NCBI GenBank assembly: GCA_958450365.1
Contig: CAUEEP010000731.1
Coordinates: 974,501-1,038,500, forward strand
DNA from: Mesorhabditis belari
Taxonomy: Eukaryota > Nematoda > Chromadorea > Rhabditida > Rhabditidae
Reading direction: 5' to 3'
Length of the DNA stretch: 64,000 nucleotides
A model generated the notes under the pieces. It was not told the origin of the DNA, made no database searches, and saw only the letters and a list, made by a program, of their open reading frames with translations. Position numbers and translations under genes: made by a program. Below, piece by piece: positions 46,112 to 55,430 of the stretch (its first letter is position 1; each line of letters starts with the position of its first letter).

Positions 46112-49100
46112 GTAAGTGATTATTTGAGAAAATTGAGTGAACCAGCTCATTTGCATTTAATTTGCATTTAACGCCTTCCCCAAATTAACATTTAACCGAA
46201 TGGCTTGAGTTTTGAAAGGCTTAATCAAATAGCAAATTTACCTTAGTTCTTTGAGGCCAAAAAATGCGATTTTGGTTCAGAAGCTGATAAAATTCTCGGT
46301 TTTGCTAATAATCTAATAAATCAAAAGTGATTAATTCACAGTTTATTCAGAAAAAAAAGTCCATGTTTCAAGATTGATTAGTAAAATGCCCACCTGCAGT
46401 GAATAATTAATAAAAGTTTCCGTTTTCGTAGTAAGTTAAAGACATAAAGGATAAGTAAAAAAGTATAAAAATTTCATCAAACGGGATCACCAAGTACTTA
46501 GCGTAAATACTGTAATTGGACCCCTGGTACTATATACTAATGGGGTACTATTTTTTCCGTTCCCCTCTAGGGAGGGGTGGGGTGGGGTGACTATTAGAGG
46601 GGTGGGGTCCAATTGCAGTATTTACGGTATCCATTTTTAGAAGCAGTTCGCTGTCGAACCTGTGTCGAGGTGTCGAATGGTGGCTGTGTGGCGTTCGAGG
46701 ATTGCGGGAATAGCTATTGTGTCTATGGTAAGGAAATTTGTCAAGACATTTTCAGAACTTCAATTTTTTGCTATATCAAAACGGTATTTATTCTTTAAAT
46801 ACTGAAATCAAACAAAATTCAGGGCTTAGACGATGGTTTAATCGTAATTTGAATTGTAAGTTGATCTAATTGTAAGTTGAAACTCGTTTTTCCATGCGCT
46901 AAGTGTAAGAAATATCTACTAGTATTTAACTTACAGTGTTAGTGAAACTTTACCAGTGACTAATGAAAGCTGAGCTTCCTAAAAAAGTGATTAATTTTAA
47001 GTAAAGCGGTCAAGCGATAGATCAAGCTGAGTTTCATAAAACTGAGTACTTTGAAACAGTCTTTTTGAGTAAAACAAATCGAGCTTTAGCTCTAGCTCTA
47101 GCGTGAGCTCTAACTTTTGGTCGATATTTGATCCAAATTAACTTGCAAGCTAATGTGGATAAGTTGAAACTAGCTTTTTCCAGAGCACATCACCTCGAAT
47201 CAGATGAGCATCGTGAGACGCTCGTGCCAGGCGGGCATTCAATACAAATTCGACGATGGATCGGTGATCGACGTTTTGAATCGATGCGTGAGAAAGTGAA
47301 TTGCATTTGAAAGTGAAAGACGAAATTCAAAGCCAAAGCCAATTTCAGTCATTTAATCTTTGTGCACCATGTAGAGTTCGGCAAACAAAACCGAAACCAA
47401 AACAGACCAAAACCAAAACCAAAACACCAAAACAAACCAAAACTCAATTTTGCATATAAATTAACATGTAAATTTAAAATTGTAAAATGCAAATTTCCTT
47501 TTCACTTTTTCTCACTCCCCAAAATCTCGCGGCCGAAAAAAGGACCAAAACACGACCTCGAAATTTCGAAACAAAAAATAGCCTATGGGATAGATTTTTG
47601 GACGCTGATTTCAAATCTGCAAACAGATTTTCGCTAGCTTCTCCCAATCGCGAGATATTGGCGAGTTTTGGTTAGTTTTGGTTTTGGTTTTGGTTTGGTT
47701 TTGGTTTGGTTATGGTTTTGGTTTTGGTGGTTTTGTTTTTGGTTAAGTTTTGTTTTCCGAAGTCTAGCACCATGCATTATTTCTTCTTGTACTAGCTATT
47801 TATTCGGGGAGTCCTTTCTTGGCAACTTGAAACTTGTCTTTTTTTTCTTGAAATTTTTGAAGCTACAAAATTTGCTAGGACAATTATCACTTAATCTCTA
47901 AAAACCAGAACGGAATTGATCTAAACTAACGGCTCGAATAGGGGATAACTTGGAAATACTGTAGTTAAGCCATCAAAAGTTGCAGAAGGTTGAAATCTTG
48001 CATTAATGCTTTAATTTGGTACTATTTTTCAGCGGGAAAAGTTGCATAAATGGAATGGAATTGACCAAAATCATCCGTCATTGTCTGTAAAAGCTTTGAA
48101 ACATGTTTTTTTTTCAAACAATTGCTAGTTAGACAAACAAATAACTTGTTGCTAGTTTTGTGAATAATATTTTCACAGAACTTTATCAATTTGGTTTAGA
48201 AAAACGGCCACGCACAACTATGAGATTAGGATTTGCAATGATGCGGATTACTGCAACGATCAATGCGAGCAGGCGCCTGGCATTTCGTTGAGTACGTTTC
48301 AATGCGCCCATTTCAGACAAACTACCGTAATCCACCGGCCATTTTACCTGGATTACGATAGTTTTCTTTGAAATAGGTGCATTTTAGCAAAAAGGATTAG
48401 TCGAAATCCGTAAGATCACTAAAATTTCAGGACGTTGTCACAACTGTTTGGCCCAAAATGTGAACGATTGCACTGGGAGCACGTGTTTCGGTCGATTTTG
48501 CACATACGGTATGAAAAAGATTCGGGTTTAAAGTTAAATATCGGTTTTTGTCAAGCCTTTTTAACAAAGTGCAATCTGAGCATTGAAAAAGCAACCTTAA
48601 ATGGAAATTATTTAACGATTAGATCAAGAATTAATCAGTAAATTGGTGAAATCTTGTTGCTGATATAAAACGGTAAACAGTCATCGCTAAATCCCTCAAA
48701 CTTTGAAACTCACTTTTTTTCAGAAAGACGTCTGGAGAATGGGTTGCTTCGGATTGAAAAAGGATGCACGAATGAGACTTTTTTGATGCTTCCAGACGGA
48801 AATCGGCTCACCGACTTGAACACTTGTGAAACGCGGTGAAAATTTTCATCCTTGCTTTTAGAACTTTGAAAATTCGTTAGCACACTTCAGTTTCACTTTA
48901 ATTGTCAAAACTTTCAAGTCTAAGTCCCATCGTGATTGTGATTCATTAGTGTGCTTTACTACAACTAATCTTGAAACTCAACTTTTCTTTCATCCCAATA
49001 CATTTCCAGCTCCTACCACCAAAACGGACTTTTTGTCGGAAAGCTTTGCGACAATGGGGACTACTGTAATGGGCAATGCGTTAACCCGATAAATCCAGAC

Positions 49101-52100
49101 GAGAAGAGTTCGTTTTAACTTCTTTTGAGCTTCTCTTGTAAACACAATCATTCTCAACTTCTTCCACTTCCCTTGTGACATCAAATCATTGCTGTAAGGG
49201 GAAAATGAAAAAAAAATTGAGTGCACCAGATGGATTTACGAGATTTTTGGAGCACAAAGTACATCCCGCTTATCTTATTAAAATGAATTTCTCATATTTT
49301 TTTGGTTAAAGTTCCGAAACATCAACTTTTCAGCTCTTCAATGCAGTGAATGCCAAGCGGACAACGCGTTGGACTGTAACTCTGGGCACATGTGCACCGG
49401 AAAGTATTGTGTCTTTGGTGAGTGTTACAGTAGTTTATAAATAGTAAACAGAATACTGTAGCTTTGCAGAGATTTTGTGAAAAATTCAATTAAAACTCCG
49501 CAACAGATGGCATTTAATTGCCGATAAACTTGAAACTTTAGAAATTTTTGCAAAATGGATTGAAAGCTCAAGCCAATTCTGACTTTAAGCATCGGAAAAA
49601 CTCTATGACAATTCGAATTTTTGATTTTGATTTGAAGATTGGAAACTGTAGTGATTATTGTTGGTTTAGATATAATCTTTATTACAGCGATAATAGTTGG
49701 TTCAGTGGTTTGAGATTGGGAGAGTAAGAGGCACTCCACGGCACACGTCGGCAGCTCGTTCACATTGCTTTTATACGGAACTCAGGCGTTGGTCTCGTCT
49801 TGCACACAATGGAGTTAAACACAATGGAGTTAAACGGATAGCGACGCATATTAAATCTCGCACAATAGGCGTTCGTTCACATAGGTGTCTAGCTGGCCAT
49901 TTCCATACGTGGAAATGGCCATTTCCATCACGAGATCGTCACGACAGAAACATTGTACAACGATGGGAAACTATTGACTGTTTTATGAAGCAGACAACGC
50001 TTAACTTGAAACTAGCTCTTTGAAAAAGAAACTGAAAACGAAAGAAATATCTTTTGGAACCCTAAATGATTCAGAAAATCGTGAAAACAAATGGATTTAT
50101 AAAAAAAACAAAGTTTAGTCCGCGAAGAAACGCCAAATTCAATTTCTGTGAGGCGAACCTGCAGCAACGAGGGGAGCTGGGAGTTCCCCGACTACACGAG
50201 AACGAGAACGATCAATGATTGTGAGAGCAGGTAAAAAGCATAGTAATATTTGTGTATTCCTCTATTTCTAATCTATTTCCTAAAACGTGTCCTCCTTACC
50301 ACCGTAATCTTGCCTCTATTTTTATTCAATTTAATAACTTCTTGTCTCTTTATTAAACGGAAAATAGCGGACTTTGATTCAGTGCAACTTGAAACTTTAA
50401 TTTTTAAGCATTAAATTCAAATGATCAAATTTCAGAACGATTCGCGACGTGAACTATTTGGTCGAGGTGTGCAATACGGGCAACAATTGCGCAAATCTGT
50501 GCGTTCAGCAGCCGGTTCTGACCACTCGGCCCTACAACGATCCACAGGTCGGAGGAATAGCTTTGGAGTAATGAACAAAGCTGAAACACGAGTTTTTTAA
50601 AAATAATTTGTACAACTAGGAATCAGGACTGCAGAAAGGGGAGGCCTGGCCTGAGCTGGCTCTCTCTAAATCCAGGTCACAGGTCAAATTTCAAGGTCAC
50701 CTGCTACATGTGCTCGTCGAGCGGCGCTGATTGCTACTCAGGAGAGTGCCGGGGGAACTATTGTTATTATTGTGAGTTGATACTATTAGTTATTATGATA
50801 GCGATTGATGATAGGAGTGGCCTCAATTCAAAAATTACCTAACACTTTCTAGTGTTGACCACGCCAACGAGACTTGCTTTCTAACTAATAGTTTAAAACA
50901 ATATTAATCTTTTGAAAATGTTCATTGTAGAGATTTTAAAATCAAAAAAGTGTGGATTGGGGGGAATTTTGAACAATACCTAAAAGACCTGGCCGCATCG
51001 ACATCCGACATCGACGCAAAAATCCGAATCGACTCCATTATCTGCCGTTAGTCAAGCTTGACCCTAAGAACGTTGAAACACGATTATTCCAATGTCTCGT
51101 TCAGATCAAAAAAACTGAAAAGAAATGCGATTTTATCGTCCAAGCAAGAATTTTGTCATTAAAGTAATGACAAAATTCTTGTTTGGACGATGATGGCGAA
51201 ACCAGGACTATTGTGTGCTGTTGGAAAAACGTTTAGCAAAACTTTGAAACTCAGTTCTTCCAATGTTCTTCCAATTTTAGTTCTCGTCTACGATCGGACA
51301 AGCGGTCAGGCGCGTTCACAGCGCGGATGCTCGGCGCAACGGGAACTCGAGTTGGACGACCAAGCCATCGACGCGTATGGAAGTTGCAAACAGTTGTAAG
51401 TTGATAGAATATTGTATCAGTGATATTCCGGCAAGTGTTCAGCTAAAGATTTTCAGGGCTCAAGGGGATCGAATCATTCTGGCGAACACGTGCAACTCGA
51501 TGAATCATTGCGACTCGGGGTGCACCCAATTGGCGGCCACGTTGACAAGAGAGGTGAGGATTGATAAACATTGACAAGATCTTGTCCCAACTTTTAAAAA
51601 ATACATTTATTCACACGAATAATGTTGTACAAACAATACAAAAGCAGTTCTAAATGTAGGAAAGAAAAATATAGTATAGAACCAATAATCAAGCCGGTGG
51701 GATTGAGCCCTTGACCGCTCGACTAAGATGCAAAGCCTTTAGCCAGTCGACCATGAAAAATTCAGGTCGTTTGCACGAATTGTCAATCGCAAGGGACGAG
51801 CTGTCAGGGATCGCCGTGCGCCGGGAAATACTGCTATTACTGTGAGTTTGATCACGCTTTCTAAAAACTCAATCTCAGCCAAAACTACTGTAAACCATCC
51901 GCCAGTTTTCCTTTTGATCAGCCAGAATTTTGGTGTGATTCGATGAGGAATCAGAAGGCTCATTCAATGACATCAAAATTCAGCTGATCAAATGGAAATC
52001 AATTTTATTGGGCTTTTCAGACCGTGAATTCGACTCGATCAATGGGAATTTCGTGCATCGTGGCTGTTCCGATCAAGAGTCGAGATTGTTGCCGAACGGG

Positions 52101-52664
52101 AAAATGAGTCAAGGATATGGGCAATGTGATTATGGGTGAGCGCTCCTCAGTATCTTATGCTCTTGGGTTCGAATTTCTCAAAGCTATCTCGGGTGGAAGA
52201 GCTACAAGAAAATTCACGCAAACAGCGGTTGTCAGTCTGTTGCTGAGTCCACTGACGGCTACTTTTCTTCCAAGCAGTCTATAGTTTGGTTACTAGTTGT
52301 TTACATCCACCAAACCCATCGGTTAACAAGACGATAATGCTTTAAAACTCAAAAGATTCAAAGTGTTGTTTTAACTAAAGCCTGCAGAGATGGACGGGAT
52401 GAGGAGTCGGCTTGGAAATCCCTTGTTAGGAGATTTGGGAAAATAATTGTGATCTTGTTCAGTAACATCGGCTCGACAACATTCGTCTTCAACTCGTGCA
52501 ACTCCACAAATTTCTGTGACACGCTTTGTCAGAGCGCTCCATTTCCATTGACGACTTCGACCGCCTCGTGGACAACGGAATACAATCGAGATAAAGGGGT
52601 CTCCAATTTGAGCTTATTCATTTCGATGATGATTTCTTTTTGGGTAATGATTGTTTTGCATTAA
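46051..52664 (+). CDS. Secreted, probably GPI-anchored protein with five 10-cysteine (ET-like) modules, 16 exons
   Basis: Exons: 46051-46111, 46641-46727, 47184-47295, 48200-48291, 48431-48508, 48724-48835, 49010-49107, 49334-49417, 50119-50230, 50436-50567, 50683-50771, 51281-51395, 51457-51553, 51766-51841, 52021-52135, 52463-52664. All join in phase, giving 553 residues. A signal peptide (MMFQNLISILFGLIIALRIC) is followed by five repeats of about 95-110 residues, each with ten cysteines (five disulfides expected), then a Ser/Thr/Pro stretch and a hydrophobic end (NLSLFISMMISFWVMIVLH) without a cytoplasmic tail, typical of GPI attachment. The spacing resembles the nematode ET module (Pfam ET: small extracellular domain with 8-10 conserved cysteines, function unknown). 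A Ly6/uPAR-like three-finger fold is an alternative. The exact role is unknown. Confidence 0.9.
46500..46630. mobile_element. Foldback MITE F with G-rich core
   Basis: Left end CGTAAATACTGTAATTGGAC pairs with right end GTCCAATTGCAGTATTTACG. Between them are CCCCTGG and GTTCCCCTC arms and a G-rich stretch with several G4 runs (46572-46607). It lies directly before exon 2 of the cysteine-module gene; its right end is about 10 bp from the acceptor. Confidence 0.7.
46641..48291 (+). CDS. ET-like module 1 (exons 2-4)
   Basis: Exon A reads CRTCVEVSNGGC, FEDCGNSYCVYG; exon B has RRSCQAG and LNRC; exon C has ICNDADYCNDQC. The ten cysteines follow C-x2-C-x8-C, C, C, then C, C, then C-x5-C-x3-C. A/B joins in phase 1 and B/C in phase 2. 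The intron between exons B and C contains a foldback element (47362-47778) built of inverted AACCAAAAC-type repeats. Confidence 0.88.
47362..47778. mobile_element. Foldback element with inverted AACCAAAAC repeats
   Basis: The left arm has AGTTCGGCAAACAAAAC followed by (CCAAAAC)n to about 47450. The right arm has (GTTTTGG)n from about 47668, then GTTTTGTTTTCCGAAGTCTA. Both ends carry a GCACCATG-like word. The 220-bp centre is unique. Situated in intron 3 of the cysteine-module gene. Confidence 0.6.
48431..49107 (+). CDS. ET-like module 2 (exons 5-7)
   Basis: Exon A: RRCHNCLAQNVNDCTGSTC, FGRFCTYG. Exon B: IEKGC, MLPDGNRLTDLNTC. Exon C: LCDNGDYCNGQCVNP. Ten cysteines with the same spacing and the same internal intron phases as module 1. 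Exon B is 112 nt in modules 1, 2 and 3. The phase 1 junctions at both ends of the module would allow it to be lost or duplicated without shifting the frame. Confidence 0.9.
49334..50567 (+). CDS. ET-like module 3 (exons 8-10)
   Basis: Exon A: LQCSECQADNALDCNSGHMC, TGKYCVFG. Exon B: VRRTCSNEGSWEFPDYTRTR, NDC. Exon C: EVCNTGNNCANLCVQQPVL, then a longer Pro/Thr linker ending GGIALE. Exon C is longer (132 nt) than its counterparts. Its donor was placed at GAGTAATG because the earlier CAGGTCGG would leave the next exon out of frame. The intron after exon 8 carries a GC-richer open frame (49697-50023) of unknown origin. Confidence 0.85.
50683..51553 (+). CDS. ET-like module 4 (exons 11-13)
   Basis: Exon A: VTCYMCSSSGADCYSGEC, RGNYCYY. 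Exon B: QRGCSAQRELELDDQA, GSC. Exon C: NTCNSMNHCDSGCTQL. The acceptor for exon 11 is the second of two adjacent AGs (50682), chosen because only it restores the frame. Modules 4 and 5 share NYCYY/KYCYY in place of the CxYG of modules 1-3 and have a 115-nt exon B, so they form a younger pair. Confidence 0.87.
51135..51191. repeat. Near-perfect 27-bp stem hairpin
   Basis: ATCGTCCAAGCAAGAATTTT and following bases to 51161 are inverted at 51165-51191, leaving a 3-nt loop (AAG). The only difference is one position that becomes a G-U pair in RNA. It lies in intron 11 of the cysteine-module gene. It may be a short MITE or the stem of a small-RNA hairpin; the loop is too short for a typical miRNA. 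Confidence 0.7.
51685..51755 (-). ncRNA. Degenerate tRNA-like element
   Basis: On the minus strand TGGCTAAAGGC resembles an A box, and GGCTCAATCCC resembles a B box with two changes. The arms do not fold into a proper cloverleaf. It abuts the acceptor of exon 14 of the cysteine-module gene. Probably a tRNA pseudogene or tRNA-derived repeat. Confidence 0.3.
51766..52664 (+). CDS. ET-like module 5 and GPI-type C-terminus (exons 14-16)
   Basis: Exon A: VVCTNCQSQGTSCQGSPC, AGKYCYY. Exon B: HRGCSDQESRLLPNGKMSQ, GQC. Exon C: NSCNSTNFCDTLCQSAP. After the last cysteine a Thr/Ser stretch (PLTTSTASWTTEYNRDKG) leads to a terminal hydrophobic segment, SNLSLFISMMISFWVMIVLH, and TAA. Small residues (GVSN) just before the hydrophobic end are a plausible GPI attachment site. 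A short tail-anchor is the alternative. Confidence 0.88.
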
Positions 52665-52815
52665 TGCAATCCATTTTATTGTCAGTTTCTTCATTGAAAC
52701 TAACTTTTTGGCTTGAAAAACAAGATCACTTTTCACAAGAATATTTTGTGCGTTGAAATTTGAATATTTCCTTCTTTTCGGTGCCTCTTTTCATTTGTTT
52801 TCGTTATTGATTTGG

Positions 52816-52821
52816 AATAAA
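52816..52821 (+). terminator. Polyadenylation signal of the cysteine-module gene
   Basis: AATAAA 152 nt after the TAA at 52662-52664, the first such hexamer downstream. The distance fits a nematode 3' UTR. Cleavage site not determined. Confidence 0.5.
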
Positions 52822-52916
52822 TTTTTGAAAAACTCAAAGCACCATTAAGAAAGCTTTGTTAGAAATAAAAGCAATCAAACTTTGAAACACAGTTCTCAAA
52901 TTATCCTTTCTTCTTT

Positions 52917-52994
52917 GCGTACTTTTCTTTGCGTACTTTTCTTTCCGTACTTTTCTTTCTGTACTTTTCTTTCTGTACTTTTCTTTCTGTACTT
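52917..52994. repeat. Minisatellite, 14-bp unit
   Basis: About six tandem copies of a unit close to GTACTTTTCTTTCT, with the first units reading GCGTACTTTTCTTT. Confidence 0.85.
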
Positions 52995-53121
52995 TATGCT
53001 CTCTGAATCTCGTAAACCCACGCTTTCTAGCGCACTCGATAAAAGGATTTTGTAGTCTAATTTTGCAAGTAAAGTTTCCATATTTGAATAAATGATTAGA
53101 GAAATTTAAAAAAAAGAAGTT

Positions 53122-53304
53122 TCAATTAAAATAGAGTCTAAGTAAAATCTCGGAAATCAGTTTAGCAGACATTATGGCAAGAAAAACAATTTTAAATTCT
53201 ATTGGGTTGGTGAATTGAAACCAAATATAAATGTCACCGAGCGGTAAAATGACTGCCGCGAAGAGTGGCGTCGAGATGATGATCACGATCAGCGTGGTGG
53301 TTAC
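53122..53304 (-). CDS. Membrane-protein exon on the minus strand (downstream part)
   Basis: After acceptor TTTCCCAG the minus strand reads VTTTLIVIIISTPLFAAVIL, then PLGDIYIW. This is a clear membrane segment with GC-ended codons (ACC ACC ACG CTG ATC GTG ATC ATC ATC). The frame stays open to a TGA at 53122-53124, but codon use declines after PLG, and a donor (CTCG|GTGACA, exon low end 53238) with a GTTTCAA word just after it suggests the exon may end there. It follows in phase from the exon at 53935-54040. Family not recognised. Confidence 0.5.
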   Translation of the reverse strand, partial: VTTTLIVIIISTPLFAAVILPLGDIYIWFQFTNPIEFKIVFLAIMSAKLISEILLRLYFN

Positions 53305-53567
53305 CTGGGAAATGATTGATTCTTAAGATGAGCTCTTCATTGAACTCTTCAACACCGACTGCACTCAAGAAGCAAATCGCTGAAAACACATGCATGATTG
53401 CATGTGTTTGGAATGATTGCAATTTGAAATTCAACATCTTTACAATGCTCTAGATTATCGAAAGATTCTAGAAATTAGCTTAATTAGCTTCTAAGCTTAG
53501 TTGGGGTTTAAAAAAATATTTATATTGGGTTGGTGAGTTGAAAACTGCGGGCTATTGTCATATGTGA

Positions 53568-53840
53568 CAGTTTGAGCACTTTCTTCAAAAGAAACCCATT
53601 TTGGTGTCAATGGAAAAGCTGTAGAGAATCAAAAATCAAGCTTATATCCAAATTTTCAGAACGATTCAAAAACTGGTTTTCAAGAAATGCGAAATTTACG
53701 AATTTTCACAAAACTTGCATTTTAAGCGAAACTACTAAGTGTATCTTTTTGGAAATTTGGCTATAAGCCTCATTTTTGATTCTCTACAACTTTTCCATTG
53801 ACACCAAAATGGGTTTCTTTTGAAGAAAGTGCTCAAACTG
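53568..53840. mobile_element. Foldback MITE J with about 80-bp terminal inverted repeats
   Basis: Left arm CAGTTTGAGCACTTTCTTCA continues through AAACCCATTTTGGTGTCAAT and AGAGAATCAAAAATC. The right arm is its near-perfect inverse, ending TGAAGAAAGTGCTCAAACTG. The central spacer is about 110 bp. The high arm similarity suggests a young insertion. Confidence 0.85.
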
Positions 53841-53846
53841 GAACAT

Positions 53847-53909
53847 TCCTCCATTTTTGAGTCTCACACTTCTCTCACACACAAACCAAAATCCTACTAT
53901 GAAAGAGGA
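53847..53909 (+). repeat. About 60-bp direct repeat, copy 1
   Basis: CCTCCATTTTTGAGTCTCAC through CACACAAACCAAAATCCTAC to GAAAGAGG recurs at 54719-54781 with two or three differences. The pair brackets 53.9-54.7 kb, which includes one membrane-protein exon and the isolated open frame. Confidence 0.8.
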
Positions 53910-53934
53910 AACCGCCGTTGACATCTCTTCCCAC

Positions 53935-54040
53935 CGTAAACCGAATCTTAACAGCTGTAATCGTGTCCATCACAAAAGCCGACACGATGAAGCTGAAGAT
54001 CATGTAGTCGAAAGTGTATTTAGTGTAATTAAAGAGCAAA
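53935..54040 (-). CDS. Membrane-protein exon on the minus strand (upstream part)
   Basis: Acceptor GAACAG, donor GTGGGA. It reads LLFNYTKYTFDYMIFSFIVS, then AFVMDTITAVKIRFT: one membrane helix flanked by aromatic and basic residues. Joined to the next exon it gives two successive helices. The rest of the gene (start and further helices) was not identified; intact gene and remnant are both possible. A long foldback element sits in the intron between the two exons. Confidence 0.5.
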
Positions 54041-54321
54041 CTGTTCGAGTAAAAAGCCTTGAGAAATCATCGTGCAAACTTTTTCTACGAACTTTCTCCC
54101 CAAACTAATATAAGAATTACCTTCCAGCCACTAAGCTTCAAGAGCTTCTGTTTTTCAAAAAAGCTTTATTTTAGGCCATTTCAGGTCACAAACGGCGATT
54201 TTAGGCCAACATCATCTCTAGTATTCTAGTATAGCCCGTTTACTCGTTTTGTTTCATGAGTTTCTTGCTGCCCCTACGGACCGAAATCCTTGGGATGAAT
54301 CCAAAAATTCACAGCGGCTCC

Positions 54322-54570
54322 CTACAGCGCCCTTTTACAGGCACTTGGGATCCCATTTCGACCGACAGAGAACCCGCCATAATGGTCAAAATGAGCCGGA
54401 GCTGGGTTGACCAGCCCTCCAGCCGAAGTTAAGGTTTGGGAAGCGGTGACCAGAGGGGCAGACAACGGATTGGTTACGGCCCAAAATGGACGCTTCCGAT
54501 TTGGGGGGAAAGGAAGTATATCCGCAGGCGGCAGACGGGATTGTGCTCGCTCAAGGGACAAGCTTTGCTT
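54322..54570 (-). CDS. Isolated proline-rich open frame, minus strand
   Basis: Reads SLSLERAQSRLPPADILPF, PPNRKRPFWAVTNPLSAP and PAHFDHYGGFSVGRNGIPSA, then stop after CKRAL. Base composition is more exon-like than the surroundings, and an AAGAAG acceptor precedes it. It does not join in phase to the exon at 53935-54040 with any donor I can see. It could be an exon of an unknown gene or a transposon remnant; no family recognised. Confidence 0.25.
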   Translation of the reverse strand, partial: KQSLSLERAQSRLPPADILPFPPNRKRPFWAVTNPLSAPLVTASQTLTSAGGLVNPAPAHFDHYGGFSVGRNGIPSACKRAL

Positions 54571-54718
54571 CTTTTTCTTTTAAAGTTCAAAAACTTCAAA
54601 TTTTTGGACAGAAAAATTGTATTGATTGTAAAATAGGCAGAAGTCGTCAATAATAATGGACATTATTTGAAATGAATTCATGGTTTTATTTTGAATAAAT
54701 TTTAGTTCAAAGTCTCCA

Positions 54719-54781
54719 GTCCTCCATTTTTGAGTCTCACACTTGTCTCACACACAAACCAAAATCCTACTACGAAAGAGG
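54719..54781 (+). repeat. About 60-bp direct repeat, copy 2
   Basis: Matches 53847-53909. The spacing is 872 bp. It may be a local duplication or short flanking repeats of an insertion. Confidence 0.8.
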
Positions 54782-55251
54782 GATCCGCAAATTGCCTGTA
54801 AAATTGCCTGTAAGTTCAAAGTTTTCAATTCATCAACCTAATAATTTGTAAAATAAAAAAGTCGTATTAGAGTGAATTTTCAGCAAAATTGTAATACCAT
54901 TGAAATAGCCAATCCCTTTTTTTCTTAAAAATCTTGTGATCAAACAAAAATTTCCGATTTCTCCAAAATTTCTTTTTCTTGGTTTCAAATTGAGGCTAAT
55001 TCCGGGGCGCCTCCTCGATTCAAATCAGGGCCTCCCCCATTCAAATCAAAATCTTTTTTACAGTATTTGACAAAGAAACAAAAAAGAAAGAAAATTTTTG
55101 TATCAAATTTTGTATTCTCTTTTAGTTCAAAAAATTGTGCATTTCAGGCAACGCCCTTCCGGTTTTCTTTTTTTTGGTTTTAATCGGTTTTACAATGTGA
55201 ATTTTTGTTTTCTTCTTTCTTTTTTCTTTTCTTTTTCAATTATTTGTGTGT

Positions 55252-55430
55252 TATAATGTAAATCTTCTTCTGTGAATCTGTTATAAAGTAAATCTTCTTC
55301 TGTAAATCTTCTTCTGTAGATCTTCTTCTCTAGATCTTCTTCTGTAAATCTTCTCCTGTAAATCTTCTTATGTAAATCTTCTTCTGTAGATCTTCTTCTG
55401 TAAATCTGTTATAATGTAAATCTTCTTCAA
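55252..55430. repeat. Minisatellite, TGTAAATCTTCTTC-type units
   Basis: About twelve imperfect tandem copies of a 14-bp unit (TGTAAATCTTCTTC / TGTAGATCTTCTTC), twice interrupted by TGTTATAA(T/A)G. Confidence 0.85.

Noticed and set aside
49697..50023. 108-codon open frame in intron 8 of the cysteine-module gene
   Set aside because: Composition is slightly GC-richer and a Tc1-like origin was considered, but I found no transposase motif (no DDE pattern, no clear helix-turn-helix).
52165..52180. GGGTTCGAATTTC, like a tRNA T-loop
   Set aside because: No A box or cloverleaf upstream; chance match.
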